From Halichondria panicea (Eukaryota > Porifera > Demospongiae > Suberitida > Halichondriidae), in NCBI RefSeq assembly GCF_963675165.1, contig NC_087390.1:3424001-3488000 (forward strand): a DNA stretch of 64,000 nucleotides, given 5' to 3'. The notes below the pieces were generated by a model. The model was given only the letters and a program-made list of their open reading frames with translations, did no database searches and was not told where the DNA came from. The translations under genes and the position numbers were made by a program. This document shows positions 31,571 through 41,264 of the stretch, piece by piece. Numbering within the stretch: the stretch's first letter is position 1; each line of letters starts with the position of its first letter.

Positions 31571-32408
31571 ACGGCAACGGTTCAACTTTTGGCGCTTTTA
31601 AATATGCATGCCTTAACATATATATGTGTATGCACTTTAAGCAGCTGCATGTACTGTATATAACTGTCTAGATGCAGCTGTAAAGACAGAGATAGAATCG
31701 TAGATCCACCTGACTGTACTAAGAGACATTAGTGTGCATATAAGTGCAACCTTGCATGATTTAAGCGCCAGCTCAGATTGAACGAACATTTGAGTTCTGA
31801 AAGCCAGAGTATACTCTGGCTTTTCTGGCTATAATCAACTACGGTTGCAGAAAGAAAATGGCTTGGTCCAACCACCAACCCCACATTGGTGGACTTTCTC
31901 CTGCAAAAAGACATGCACACGCTTACACTATATATGTATACTATTATGTCAAAGATGGCGTCTACAAGTTCCTTTGACAACGTTAGATCTCATCTGAAAC
32001 TGTGCATGTGCTTCCATCAAATCGGCAGTATATAGCAACGAGTCACAAGCTGTCACCATCACTACCACCTGACCACCCTCCCTCTATGAAGCGCCCATCT
32101 GACTCTGAGCTGAGAGACAAGAAGGCTCGTGTATTTGTATGTTGTCAAGGACAATTACGGCTTTATAGGTTAACGTGAAGTACGATCATGACTTTATTGA
32201 AGATAACTCCTACAGTAAGTCATTGATTGTGTTTTAGAGCAATTTTAAGTATAATTATACACTTATGCAGTACCCCAGTACTTGGAGCCATATTATACTA
32301 GTTAACATCGTATTGCCTTATAGCTCAGTCCAATGTGTATATAAATACTCCTCATTGTACTTGAAGCGGTATTCATAAACGTATGCATGTGGCTTCGAAT
32401 TCTAGATA

Positions 32409-32471
32409 TGCCAAAACTTCATTATTGAGCTTAAAATATATAATATTTAAGCTCCATAAATGAAGTTTTGA
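32409..32471. repeat. Long AT-rich hairpin
   Basis: The left arm CCAAAACTTCATTATTGAGC, continuing TTAAAATAT, pairs with the right arm ATATTTAAGCTCCATAAATG, continuing AAGTTTTG. There are a few mismatches and almost no loop. Confidence 0.6.
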
Positions 32472-33051
32472 ATTGGAGTCACGTAATACTCTTCACTAAA
32501 GTTGAATCGCTCTTGACAAGTAAACTTCTAGAATTGGTGTAATCATGGTGTGTCTTGTTGTGCAGGACAAGTCCCATTTTTCTCAAGAAGTATTGCACTA
32601 CTCACTCCAAAGCAGCGATTCTAGTACATGCATGGTATGCAACAGAAAGTGTATTGTTTATGAAGCTATGATTACTCAAAGGGGCTTCCAACTACGTACA
32701 TTTGATGCATGGTTCAAAGTAAATTCATATCTCTACTCTACATCCACTGAATATGTTAACAACTTTTCTAGCATCCAGTAATTTTAGGGCTTTGTGAATG
32801 CACATACATATTATAATGCATGTACCCATACACACATATGGTACACAGTACACTACTGTGCAAGTATAGTATTTGGCTTGTTCAATATACTTCCGCCCTT
32901 ACCCCACACTCATAGAGAGTGCTTTGAGGGTGTCCTGTTGTCGGGGACGCCCACCCTATCAAGACACACAGACCACTGCACTGGACAAGAACTTCAGACT
33001 AGTGTCCCACACTCAGTTCGGACTGAGATACTGCAATGGAGTAGACTATCT

Positions 33052-33240
33052 GTATACCGTATATAGCGGGTAATTTTCTTGTGGTAAAATATTCGTTATT
33101 TTCGTGGGCAAACTGACCTCCATGAAAATTTTCCCTATGAAAATGTATATACAGACAATGAATCAAACAAAATTTCTACTCACGAAAATTGTCGATTTCG
33201 AGTTAAAAGAATTTTTACCCCATGCGCTATATGGTATACA
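33052..33240. mobile_element. MITE family B copy
   Basis: The left end TATACCGTATATAGCGGGTA and right end CCCATGCGCTATATGGTATA are inverted relatives. The body has TTTTCGTGGG, CATGAAAATTTTCCC and ACGAAAATT, as in other copies. Confidence 0.7.
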
Positions 33241-33586
33241 ATGCGCAGCAAAGTCACCGAACTTTCATTAATTTGTTAGGTCTTCCATAAATTACAATGT
33301 ACAATGTTTATAATAATTAACATAATGCATGTGAGTGCCTGTGGTTATAGTTTAAAACTTTGATTGACACAAAACAGTGTAAGAAAATGCACACTATAAG
33401 CAGTGCATGCATGGATATCTCTTTTGTTCGTGTTCGAGAGCATGAGTGCTTTGTTCTCATCGGAGTTTGTTTGTATAACATGCAAAGATTATTTGCTGCA
33501 TAATTATAATTACCGCTACATCTGCTGGTTATTACGCGAGTAGACTCCATACCCGAAAAATAAAATAAGAATAAAACGTTTGTATC

Positions 33587-33661
33587 ATGGCTCGCTGGTA
33601 CAAGAGGAGAGTTAGAGACGAGGGCTACAATGCACACAGAGTGGTGACGAAGTCGAGATGA
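33587..33661 (+). pseudogene. 3' scrap of a subfamily I transporter
   Basis: Encodes MARWYKRRVRDEGYNAHRVV, the near-invariant C-terminal tail, then TKSR and a stop instead of EEVYDRY. Nothing upstream aligns over more than a few codons, so only the tail remains. It lies 0.7 kb upstream of the intact plus-strand copy. Confidence 0.75.
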
Positions 33662-34344
33662 TTGTAACACTTCATGATCTAGAATAGAGACAAATCAATG
33701 TGTTCTGAGTTCAGTTATGTCTATTATTATAGATGTTATAATCATGTACTTGGTACTGAAACGTATACAATGTCATACTATTTTCAATGGCAACAAGTGT
33801 GAGTGACTACAGAAACTGAACATTAGCCATCATGTTGTGTACCACTATCGCATTTTTGTAACATAATACATATCAGAGCCATTGCACGAGATTTGTGATG
33901 TTAAGTTAGCCAAACCGATGTACTGATATTGCAGTGGCATGTATATCTATAGGGTGGAGTTAGCCTCATTCCCAGGCCAATTTTTCACCAAAATATAGTT
34001 GACGGCTCAAAGCGTTATTTTAGAGACAACTCGGCATGGGGACAAGGCTAGGGTGAAGTGAAGTGCTTTGTTTTGCACATCACTATAATAATGGCTAGTA
34101 GTGTTTGTGTTACTTCTTGAGAACATTTTCAATACGTGTGTATCTTACATAGTTGTCCATACGTAATGGTAGTTCAGATTCTATGATAATAAATACAGCA
34201 TTTTCATTGTTTGCAGATCGTCACTGAGTTTCTATTTTCACTTTAATAATACACTTTGTCCTAATGCATGGTACCTAATACCAGGCAGTCCACTAATTGC
34301 ATGCATAGGTTAAACCACTAGTCAACATACATATATGCCATAAT
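33661..34344. other. Upstream region of transporter copy on plus strand
   Basis: Contains a small fold-back element at 33961-34050 (ends TAGCCTCATTCCCAGG and GGGGACAAGGCTA). The last 150 bases would hold the promoter of the gene at 34345, but no specific element stands out. Confidence 0.5.
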
Positions 34345-35904
34345 ATGCACAGCTATAGTGTCGAAATGAGTAGTTGTAAATACAGAATCAGAACGTTCTA
34401 CTCAAAGGGAGCCTACCTTGTTCTAGCTTGGACACTGCTTGTGAGTGCTACAGCTAATGCTAGCCTTAACTTAATCAAGGAAGTTAATATTGATTATCCT
34501 GGGTGGCTAGTTGTAATACCACTTTTGATTTTTCTGCCGATAATATTATGTCTTGGATTTTTCGCCAATTCCAAGCTTCAAGATCACGTAATATCGAGGA
34601 TAGGAATTATTACCCTATTTTTTACAACAATGGTTGTCAGCATATACATCATAATCCTAGGAGACTACTTCGAAAAGTACAGGCTCATCAATGAAGTCGC
34701 ATTCTGTATAATATTGTGTGTGTGTCTGGTTGCATTTATATGTTTTATCTGCATACTACAGCTTGGTTTGGATCAGATGCCTGATGCTTCATCTTCTAGC
34801 ATTACTAGTTTTATCGCTTGGTTTGTGTTTAGTATAAGTGTCGGTAGATGGACTGGGGAGTTTTTGTATTTTGTATTGAAGGACAACTGTTTTGGATTGG
34901 TTGCTGATCCAGTAAGTATTATCCAGCTTTATAGTCTGTGTCCTGCTGTATTTGTAAGTCTTATTCTTATTCTTGACCTTCTTTTCGCTAAGAGCTGGTT
35001 GATAATTGAGCCTAACCCACCAAAATCTTTTACAACCATTTACCAAGTTCTCAAGTTTGCAGCTAAGCACAAGGCTCCCCTCAATCGCAGTGCTCTCACA
35101 TACTGGGAAGAAGACATACCTTCAAGAATGGACCTGGGAAAGTTGAGATACGGTGGACCATTCACTACCGAGCAAGTGGAAGATGTAAAATCAATTTTAC
35201 GATTGTTGGCTATGGGCATACCCTTGTGGTTAATCTTGTTTGCATATGCTTTTAATCCTACATTTCATGGCATTTCATTACAACATCACGATATAAAGTT
35301 TCCTAATCTCACCAACTGCACATCTGATATGCTTTTCTCTTTCACGTACAGTGATCATTGGTGGTCTATGATCGGTATCCTGGTTAATGAGTTTTTTTTT
35401 TACCCACTTTTGAGAGATAGGCTTCCAAGCATTCTAAAGAAAATTGGTGCTGGTTCCTTCCTTTCTCTAGTTTTGAGTATGTGTTTTATTATTCAAGAAT
35501 CATTTGAGGTTTTTCGTAGTTACGAGGCAATCGAATTGGTAAAAAGTGTAATATCATTTGTATCAAAAGGTCTGCTGTCAAATATTTTTCTTTGTGCAAT
35601 ACTGGAGTTAGTTTGTGCTCAGGCCCCATACAACATGCGGAGATTATTTACTGCGTATATGCTTCTGGATTATCTGACTTCCACACTTGCTGGCTATTTT
35701 GGAGGTGTTACCATTTCCCAACAAAATAATAAAATGGTACTGATTGTGTTTGGAATCAAGGCCATTTTGAGTCTGTTTGGATTCATCCTTTACTGTGTCC
35801 TGGCTCGCTGTTACAAGAGAAGAGTTAGAGACGAGGACTACAATGCACAGAGAGTTGTGGAGGAGGTCTATGATCGGTATCTAAATCCAAGCATTAGTAA
35901 TTGA
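34345..35904 (+). CDS. POT/SLC15-like transporter, subfamily I, plus-strand copy
   Basis: Intact single-exon gene of 519 residues from ATG 34345 (MHSYSVEMSSCKYR). The second Met at 34366 corresponds to the start used by the other subfamily I genes, and either is possible. About 12 hydrophobic segments; landmarks LGLDQMPDASSSS, the loop KHKAPLNRSALTYWEE...GGPFTTEQVEDVK, AQAPYNM and the tail RVRDEDYNAQRVVEEVYDRY. It ends in NPSISN like subfamily II rather than TTRSQ or TPP, suggesting gene conversion or retention of the ancestral 3' end. It is the only intact copy on the plus strand, so the cluster includes an inversion. A membrane carrier of unknown substrate; no ExxER motif. Confidence 0.8.
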   Translation: MHSYSVEMSSCKYRIRTFYSKGAYLVLAWTLLVSATANASLNLIKEVNIDYPGWLVVIPLLIFLPIILCLGFFANSKLQDHVISRIGIITLFFTTMVVSIYIIILGDYFEKYRLINEVAFCIILCVCLVAFICFICILQLGLDQMPDASSSSITSFIAWFVFSISVGRWTGEFLYFVLKDNCFGLVADPVSIIQLYSLCPAVFVSLILILDLLFAKSWLIIEPNPPKSFTTIYQVLKFAAKHKAPLNRSALTYWEEDIPSRMDLGKLRYGGPFTTEQVEDVKSILRLLAMGIPLWLILFAYAFNPTFHGISLQHHDIKFPNLTNCTSDMLFSFTYSDHWWSMIGILVNEFFFYPLLRDRLPSILKKIGAGSFLSLVLSMCFIIQESFEVFRSYEAIELVKSVISFVSKGLLSNIFLCAILELVCAQAPYNMRRLFTAYMLLDYLTSTLAGYFGGVTISQQNNKMVLIVFGIKAILSLFGFILYCVLARCYKRRVRDEDYNAQRVVEEVYDRYLNPSISN

Positions 35905-37337
35905 GTGGGCAGACTATAATAATACATTAGTCATAAGAATTCAGCATGCATAATATAATCTAGTACACAATGAACCAAAAATTATAGTTATTGTGTCGCA
36001 TACTGTTGTTGTAAACATTCATCAATATCCCGTAAGAAGTTTTCTATAGGCTAACGCAATACCAAAATCATTGAACTTTGTTTGAAACGTTAGCTACAGA
36101 AATTGAGGGGTATAGAAATTAAGGCAGTGAGTGATGGTGACTGTGGTGTGGTATATAATAGCATTATGGCACACTATACTACACAGTGCATGTACTGGCT
36201 CCATCAAAATCCAATTATTATAATATACCGGTAGTTGGTCCATTTCAGACTATACACCAACCCATAACCTCCTTCATCAGCCTTTAAGAGAAAAGAAGGC
36301 CTGCTATCAACTGCTTGCGCATGCGCAAAATTATTGGATATTTTTTCCCGTACAATTTCCTATAATACTGAATTTTATTTATCAGAGAAAATATCCAAAA
36401 AGTCATACACAGAGCTATATAGCTAGCTACAGACAAAGCTGTAGGGTTGTTGTGCAGCTTTTTCCTTTCTGATAGAGTCAGTAGCAGTAGTATAGTAGAC
36501 TTTCACCAAAGTTAGTGTTAGATGGGCGTGGCCTGTCCATATAGGCTCTTGTTAGTTGGGCGTGGCTCGACCGTCCCTGACGGGAAGTTGGGTTGGAAGC
36601 TTATCTGGGATTTGTTCTGCTGCATTATGTAACACTGCTATGTTTTTCTCAAGTGGGTGTTAACTGACATGATGACGTGGATAAACCACAGCATACTGCA
36701 TGCAGTTTCGCAACTAGATGCAAACAGAAGTGTAACCAAGCACGTGAAAATGCTGCAATCTGATAGGGTTCCACTAGTGGCGCTAGAACAAATCCCAGAT
36801 AGGCTTGCAACCCGACCTCCCGTCAGGGACTGTCTGGCCACGCCCATCTACTTCCTTCAATCCACTTCCGTTCATTGTGATGTCATTGTTTTACCAAGCA
36901 TATACGATGTTATCCAAAGCCCCGAGAGACCGGGGGGATATTAGCGCATGCGCAAGCAGTCGATACCAAGCCCACTCTTCGAGTAAGTGCAGCCTGGGAT
37001 CGAGGCTAACCAGACCCCTGACACAAGTCCATTATAAGTTGTGCACAAAGAAAGTGTACAATCATGTATAAGCACGATAAATAATATTTAACATATCGAC
37101 AAACGTCACTATATGGAGCCAAGGTGAACAAAGCTACCTGTACGATTATGCAATGTGCAGCAAAGTCACTGATCTTTTTCTACGCAGCTTAATCATTGGG
37201 TTTTACAATGCTCATTAACTTTGCTGTGGTAACTATAGTCATGTTTTATGTGAGTATATGGCCTTATTAATTAATTGACACGAGACAGTGTAAGGAAATA
37301 CCCATGCACTTGTGAAGTACTTTACTAGGAATTTAAA
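35905..37337. other. Intergenic, dominated by a fold-back element
   Basis: Apart from the nested inverted repeat at 36290-36990 there is only AT-rich unique sequence. Frames at 36638-37071 lie inside the repeat and are not genes. Confidence 0.55.
36290..36990. mobile_element. Large fold-back element with nested arms
   Basis: Outer arms carry ATCAACTGCTTGCGCATGCG (about 36310-36335) and, inverted, the same word near 36938-36965. Inner arms of ~70 bp contain GGGCGTGGCTCGACCGTCCC...TATCTGGGATTTGTTC (36551-36617) and its inverted partner at 36786-36850. No transposase frame; probably a non-autonomous composite element. Confidence 0.65.
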
Positions 37338-37532
37338 GTGCATGAATATCTCTTTCATGTGACGCTTTCAAGTGAAAACTATGAATTTCTTTGGTTTTGC
37401 CGAGCTAGCTGTTTGTATAAACGAATTCAAGGTGCTCTCGGAGACCAAGCTGCAGTAAGATCGTATTTAAGAAAGCACACCAGTCGAACATATTTTATCT
37501 TCAAGACAAGGTGGTTTATTATACTAGTTGTA

Positions 37533-38447
37533 ATGGCAAAAAAAGAAGCTTCTAGCCAATTCATTTGTCTAGCAAATTTTATCAACGAATTGGATGCCTC
37601 TAAAAAACAGCTAGCTCTCTTATTTAAGAAAGGACCAAAGACAACTTCTAAAGAAGTAGCTTCACGAAATCTTTGGCCTTATTTCCATCAATTGATGGAA
37701 AAGTGGGAGATATTCATCAAAGATCTACTGAAAGAATCTGTAGAAATTGTGTTTAATGAGCTTCTGGCTTCATCAACATCCAAACAAACTAACAAACTAA
37801 CTCCCCATCTTCAAGAAGTTGTGGCACACTCTCTACTACACCATTCCTCCAAAGATGATAAAAAGGCAGCCTTTGAAATGAGCTCTTACCTCCTACCTGA
37901 CCCAGACCTTTGGAGAGACAGTTTCGATAGCTACAAGCGATATCTCTTGGCCAAATGTGATGAGATTGTCCCCGTTTTTGATGGAGCCAATGGCATTGAT
38001 GAGACGTTCAAGGAAATCTTTGAATCTACTGGTACTGCATTCAGCCTTTCTAGTTCTATGATTCCAATCAAAGCATCGTATTTGTATTCAAAAGACCAAC
38101 ATCCAAAAGGGACTGATCTCACTCTTTCCTCAGTTGAAGGTCTATCAACTATTTTGCATCTGTATTATGGAATTCACTGTGTTGTAACAAAGAAAAGCTC
38201 AGACTACTTTTCGAAGATCGATTGCAATCTATTTCAAAATCCGCAAAAATGTTATTTCCAAGAATTGTTCGGAGAAAACCCCGGCGATTTTCTTGAGTAT
38301 TTTTACAGATGTGTGGTAAATCACCCAGACGATCCCTATCTCTATATGAAACAGTGTGAAAGTCTGAAACACTTTTTGTGGACCTTAACACATTCTTTAT
38401 GTGATGCAGTCTCATCATTTATGATGAACCATTTTTATATTACTTAG
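37533..38447 (+). CDS. Uncharacterised helical protein, possibly HEPN-like
   Basis: Single open frame; the preferred start is MAKKEASSQF (37533), giving 304 residues. An upstream in-frame ATG at 37338 would give 369, but the extra segment is not obviously protein-like. The protein is predominantly helical, without signal peptide or membrane segment. It contains NLWPYFHQLMEKWEIFIKDL, a later EGLSTILHLYYGIHCVV and a helical C-terminal region. The arrangement recalls RiboL-PSP-type HEPN domains, in which an early WE-F helix is followed by a YYG-R-C-x-x-x-H segment. Here the Arg and His of the R-x4-6-H nuclease signature appear replaced (GIHCVVTKK). This assignment is from pattern memory only; an unrelated orphan is equally possible. 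It stands alone between transporter genes. Confidence 0.5.
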   Translation: MAKKEASSQFICLANFINELDASKKQLALLFKKGPKTTSKEVASRNLWPYFHQLMEKWEIFIKDLLKESVEIVFNELLASSTSKQTNKLTPHLQEVVAHSLLHHSSKDDKKAAFEMSSYLLPDPDLWRDSFDSYKRYLLAKCDEIVPVFDGANGIDETFKEIFESTGTAFSLSSSMIPIKASYLYSKDQHPKGTDLTLSSVEGLSTILHLYYGIHCVVTKKSSDYFSKIDCNLFQNPQKCYFQELFGENPGDFLEYFYRCVVNHPDDPYLYMKQCESLKHFLWTLTHSLCDAVSSFMMNHFYIT

Positions 38448-39728
38448 ATTGTGTTTATTTTCAGTTTTCAGTACATGAAAATTCACCCCATAATTACATT
38501 TGTCAAATTAGTTCCAATAATTATATCAGAGTTGTAGTAATAAACAACTACAATAATATGGTGGTATAGATCAGGTACTATAAAATGTACGTAACTGAGT
38601 GCAAGTTCATCGTACATAATTATTGTGTCATAATTACCATCATCACCCTTAGTTCCACCCTTTTAGAAGAATGTGTATGCGTCATGTGATGCTGTCTAAT
38701 GGTGTTCATACTTCAGCTTTGTTTGTTAACTGTATCTATCCTAAATCATATACCTTCATAGTGCATGCTATATAAAGTTAACAGTATCTGCTACGTAGCT
38801 TTTAATACAAATAATTATAGGTTGATACCAATCAAGGCTGTATGTACGTATCTCTTAATCCAACCACCTATAACCCAGACGGACCAGTCCGCCTGCCCTC
38901 CTCCTCACAAGTGCAGCAGGCCAGGACTTATAATAGTCTTAATCCTTGTGAGTGCTAGGTCTCTGTGAGGCATTGGACAAGAAGTTTGGTGTGATACAGC
39001 TACCTATGAGGTGGCCCATCACTCCTATTCTATAGGAGTAAAATGAATATACATTTGTTACAGACTGGTCTAATAATTATATAGCGTCTCCTCTAGCCTC
39101 CTATAATAATATAACACATGCCCCTTGACCATGCACTTATAAGGAGCGGAACTATCTATAGTGTCTCTCATATATATACAGATTAGACCATGATCTTCAC
39201 ACAAAATAGGATTCCTTGGCGTGTGCACATCATATATACTAATTGAGCGATGATACATTTATCTTCCAAAAAACACAGTTGCCGTTTGAAACATTGCTAA
39301 GATTGGCCGGAAGCACCAAGACGTGTGGACAACTGGAAAACAAGAATGCGGGAGAGCCGTACGTCAATCCATCACAACGTCATGCTAAAACGCTTTTAAC
39401 CTGGGTTGTAGAGTTGATTAGAACCAGGAGGTGGTGGTTGTACTGTTTCTCGAGAAACTGACTACAAAATACAGTGAAGTGCGGTAATAGTGAAATTTTG
39501 AAATGGCTATACATGTGGACGTTTTGGACTTGTAGATTCTACAAGTCCAAAACGTCCACATGTATAGTCATTAAACACATGCATACATATACATGTACAT
39601 GCAAGAAAGACTTCAAAAAACGTAAATTTGAGTCTTTCCCTGCAAATTAAGATATAACATGCAGTGTACGTAAGTACATGTATTGTCTTAATTCTCACTC
39701 TGCTGATCTACCGGTATATAATTATTAG
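38448..39728. other. Intergenic with a perfect hairpin
   Basis: No gene. A strong hairpin is at 39507-39567. A stretch at 38860-38960 with open frames (NPDGPVRLPSSSQVQQA) may be a remnant exon but cannot be connected to anything. Confidence 0.5.
39507..39567. repeat. Perfect 28-bp hairpin with 5-base loop
   Basis: The arm CTATACATGTGGACGTTTTG, continuing GACTTGTA (39507-39534), is exactly mirrored at 39540-39567 across the loop GATTC. There are no mismatches in 28 pairs. It may be a tiny palindromic element or a transcribed stem-loop. Confidence 0.85.
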
Positions 39729-41264
39729 TCAAGGTGGTGTTAGATATCGATCATAGACCTCCTCCACGACAGTTTGTGCATTGTATTCCTCGTCTCTAAC
39801 TCTCCTCTTGTACCAGCAAGCCAGGACACAGTACAGAATGAATCCAAACAAACTCACAGCAGCCTTAATTCCAAATATGACTAGTACTATTTCATTATCT
39901 TTTGAGTGAATTGCACCGCTTCCATAAATTCCAGCAAGTGTAGCGGTTGTGTAATTAATTAGAATATATGCGGTAAATAATCTTCGCATATTGTATGGGG
40001 CCTGAGCACAAACTAACTCCAGTATTGCACAAAGAAAAATATTTGACAGCAAACCTTTTGATACAAAGGATAAAACGCTTTTTACCAATTCAATTACCTC
40101 GTTTCTGTGAAGAGTCTCCATCGATTCTAGAATAATAAAACCTGTACTCAAAGCTATAGAGAGGAAGGAAGCAACTCCGATTCTCTTTAGAATACTTGGA
40201 AGTTTGTCTCTTAGTAACGGGTAGAAAAGGAACTCATTAACCAGGATACCGATCATAGACCACCAATGATTACTGTATGTGAAAAAGAAAAGCACATCAG
40301 ATTCACAGTTGGTGAGATTAGAAAAATTTAGCGGGGTGTTATGATTTAAAATTGTAGGACTAAAAGAAAGTGAAAAGGAGATTAACCACAAGGGTAAGCT
40401 CATGACCAACAATTGTAAAATAGATTTTACGTCTTCAACTTGTTCTGTAGTGAATGGTCCACCGTATCTCGACTTTCCCAGGTCCATTCTTGAAGGTATG
40501 TCTTCCTCCCAGTATGTGAGAGCACTGCGATTGAGGGGAGCCTTGTGCTTGGCAGCAAACTTGAGAACTTGGTAAATGTTTTTGAAAGATTTTGGTGGGT
40601 TAGGTTCGATAATCAAACAGCTTTTAGCGAAAAGAAGTTCAAGAACAATAATAAGACTTGCAAATACAGTTGGAAACAGACTATAAAGCTGGGTAATACT
40701 TGTTGAATCAGCAACTAACCCGAAACAGTTGTCCTTCAAGGTAAAATACAAAAACTCCCCAATCCATCTACCAGCACCTATACCAAACACAAACCAAAAA
40801 ATGAAACTGGTGATACTAGAAGATGAAGCATCAGGCATCTGGTCCAAACCAAGCTGTAGTATGCAGATAAAACATGTGAGGGCCACCAGAAACACAAACA
40901 ACAATGTACAGAACGCAAATTCATTGATGAGCCTGTACTTTCCAAAACCAAAGCCATATCCTAGACCAGGACCAAGGACTATGACGTATATGCTGACAAC
41001 CATTGTTGCAAAAAATAAAGTGATAATTCCAATCCTTGATATTGCATGATCTTGAAGCTTGGAATTGGCTAAAAATCCAAGACATAATATTATCGGTAGA
41101 AAAAACGAAAGTGGTATTGTGACAAGCCAATCAGGATAATCTATACGAACTTCCTTGATTAAGTTAAGGATAGTATTAGTTGTAGCACTCACAAGCAGTG
41201 TCCAAGCTAGCACAAGGTAGGCTCCCTTTGAGTAGAACTTTCTCACTCTGTATTTACAGCTCAT
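39729..41264 (-). CDS. POT/SLC15-like transporter, subfamily I copy on minus strand (right)
   Basis: Intact single-exon gene, 511 residues, starting at MSCKYRVRKF (41262-41264). Landmarks: LGLDQMPDASSSS, loop KHKAPLNRSALTYWEE...GGPFTTEQVEDVK, AQAPYNM, tail RVRDEEYNAQTVVEEVYDRYLTPP. About 12 membrane segments. The insert GLGYGFGFGKYR after helix 3 is shared with the broken copy at 7500-8685, making these two the closest pair and implying a duplication or move across ~30 kb. The gene faces the plus-strand copy at 34345 tail to tail, with the orphan gene between them. Substrate unknown. Confidence 0.8.
   Translation of the reverse strand: MSCKYRVRKFYSKGAYLVLAWTLLVSATTNTILNLIKEVRIDYPDWLVTIPLSFFLPIILCLGFLANSKLQDHAISRIGIITLFFATMVVSIYVIVLGPGLGYGFGFGKYRLINEFAFCTLLFVFLVALTCFICILQLGLDQMPDASSSSITSFIFWFVFGIGAGRWIGEFLYFTLKDNCFGLVADSTSITQLYSLFPTVFASLIIVLELLFAKSCLIIEPNPPKSFKNIYQVLKFAAKHKAPLNRSALTYWEEDIPSRMDLGKSRYGGPFTTEQVEDVKSILQLLVMSLPLWLISFSLSFSPTILNHNTPLNFSNLTNCESDVLFFFTYSNHWWSMIGILVNEFLFYPLLRDKLPSILKRIGVASFLSIALSTGFIILESMETLHRNEVIELVKSVLSFVSKGLLSNIFLCAILELVCAQAPYNMRRLFTAYILINYTTATLAGIYGSGAIHSKDNEIVLVIFGIKAAVSLFGFILYCVLACWYKRRVRDEEYNAQTVVEEVYDRYLTPP

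Larger units (their letters stand above)
31268..33586. other. Intergenic with hairpins and MITEs
   Basis: No supported gene. It contains the hairpin 31532-31570, a palindrome AGCCAGAGTATACTCTGGCT at 31803-31822, a long hairpin at 32409-32471 and a family B MITE at 33052-33240. A short open stretch at 32873-33051 is listed among rejected items. Confidence 0.55.

Noticed and set aside
32873-33073. Open frame with QFGLRYCNGVDYLY, reminiscent of a kinase helix
   Set aside because: Too short, no catalytic loop or flanking kinase motifs, and it ends in a MITE; at best an exon relic.
38860-39000. Open segment NPDGPVRLPSSSQ... LDKKFGVIQLPMRW
   Set aside because: Pieces lie in different frames, no splice chain could be built and no domain is recognisable.
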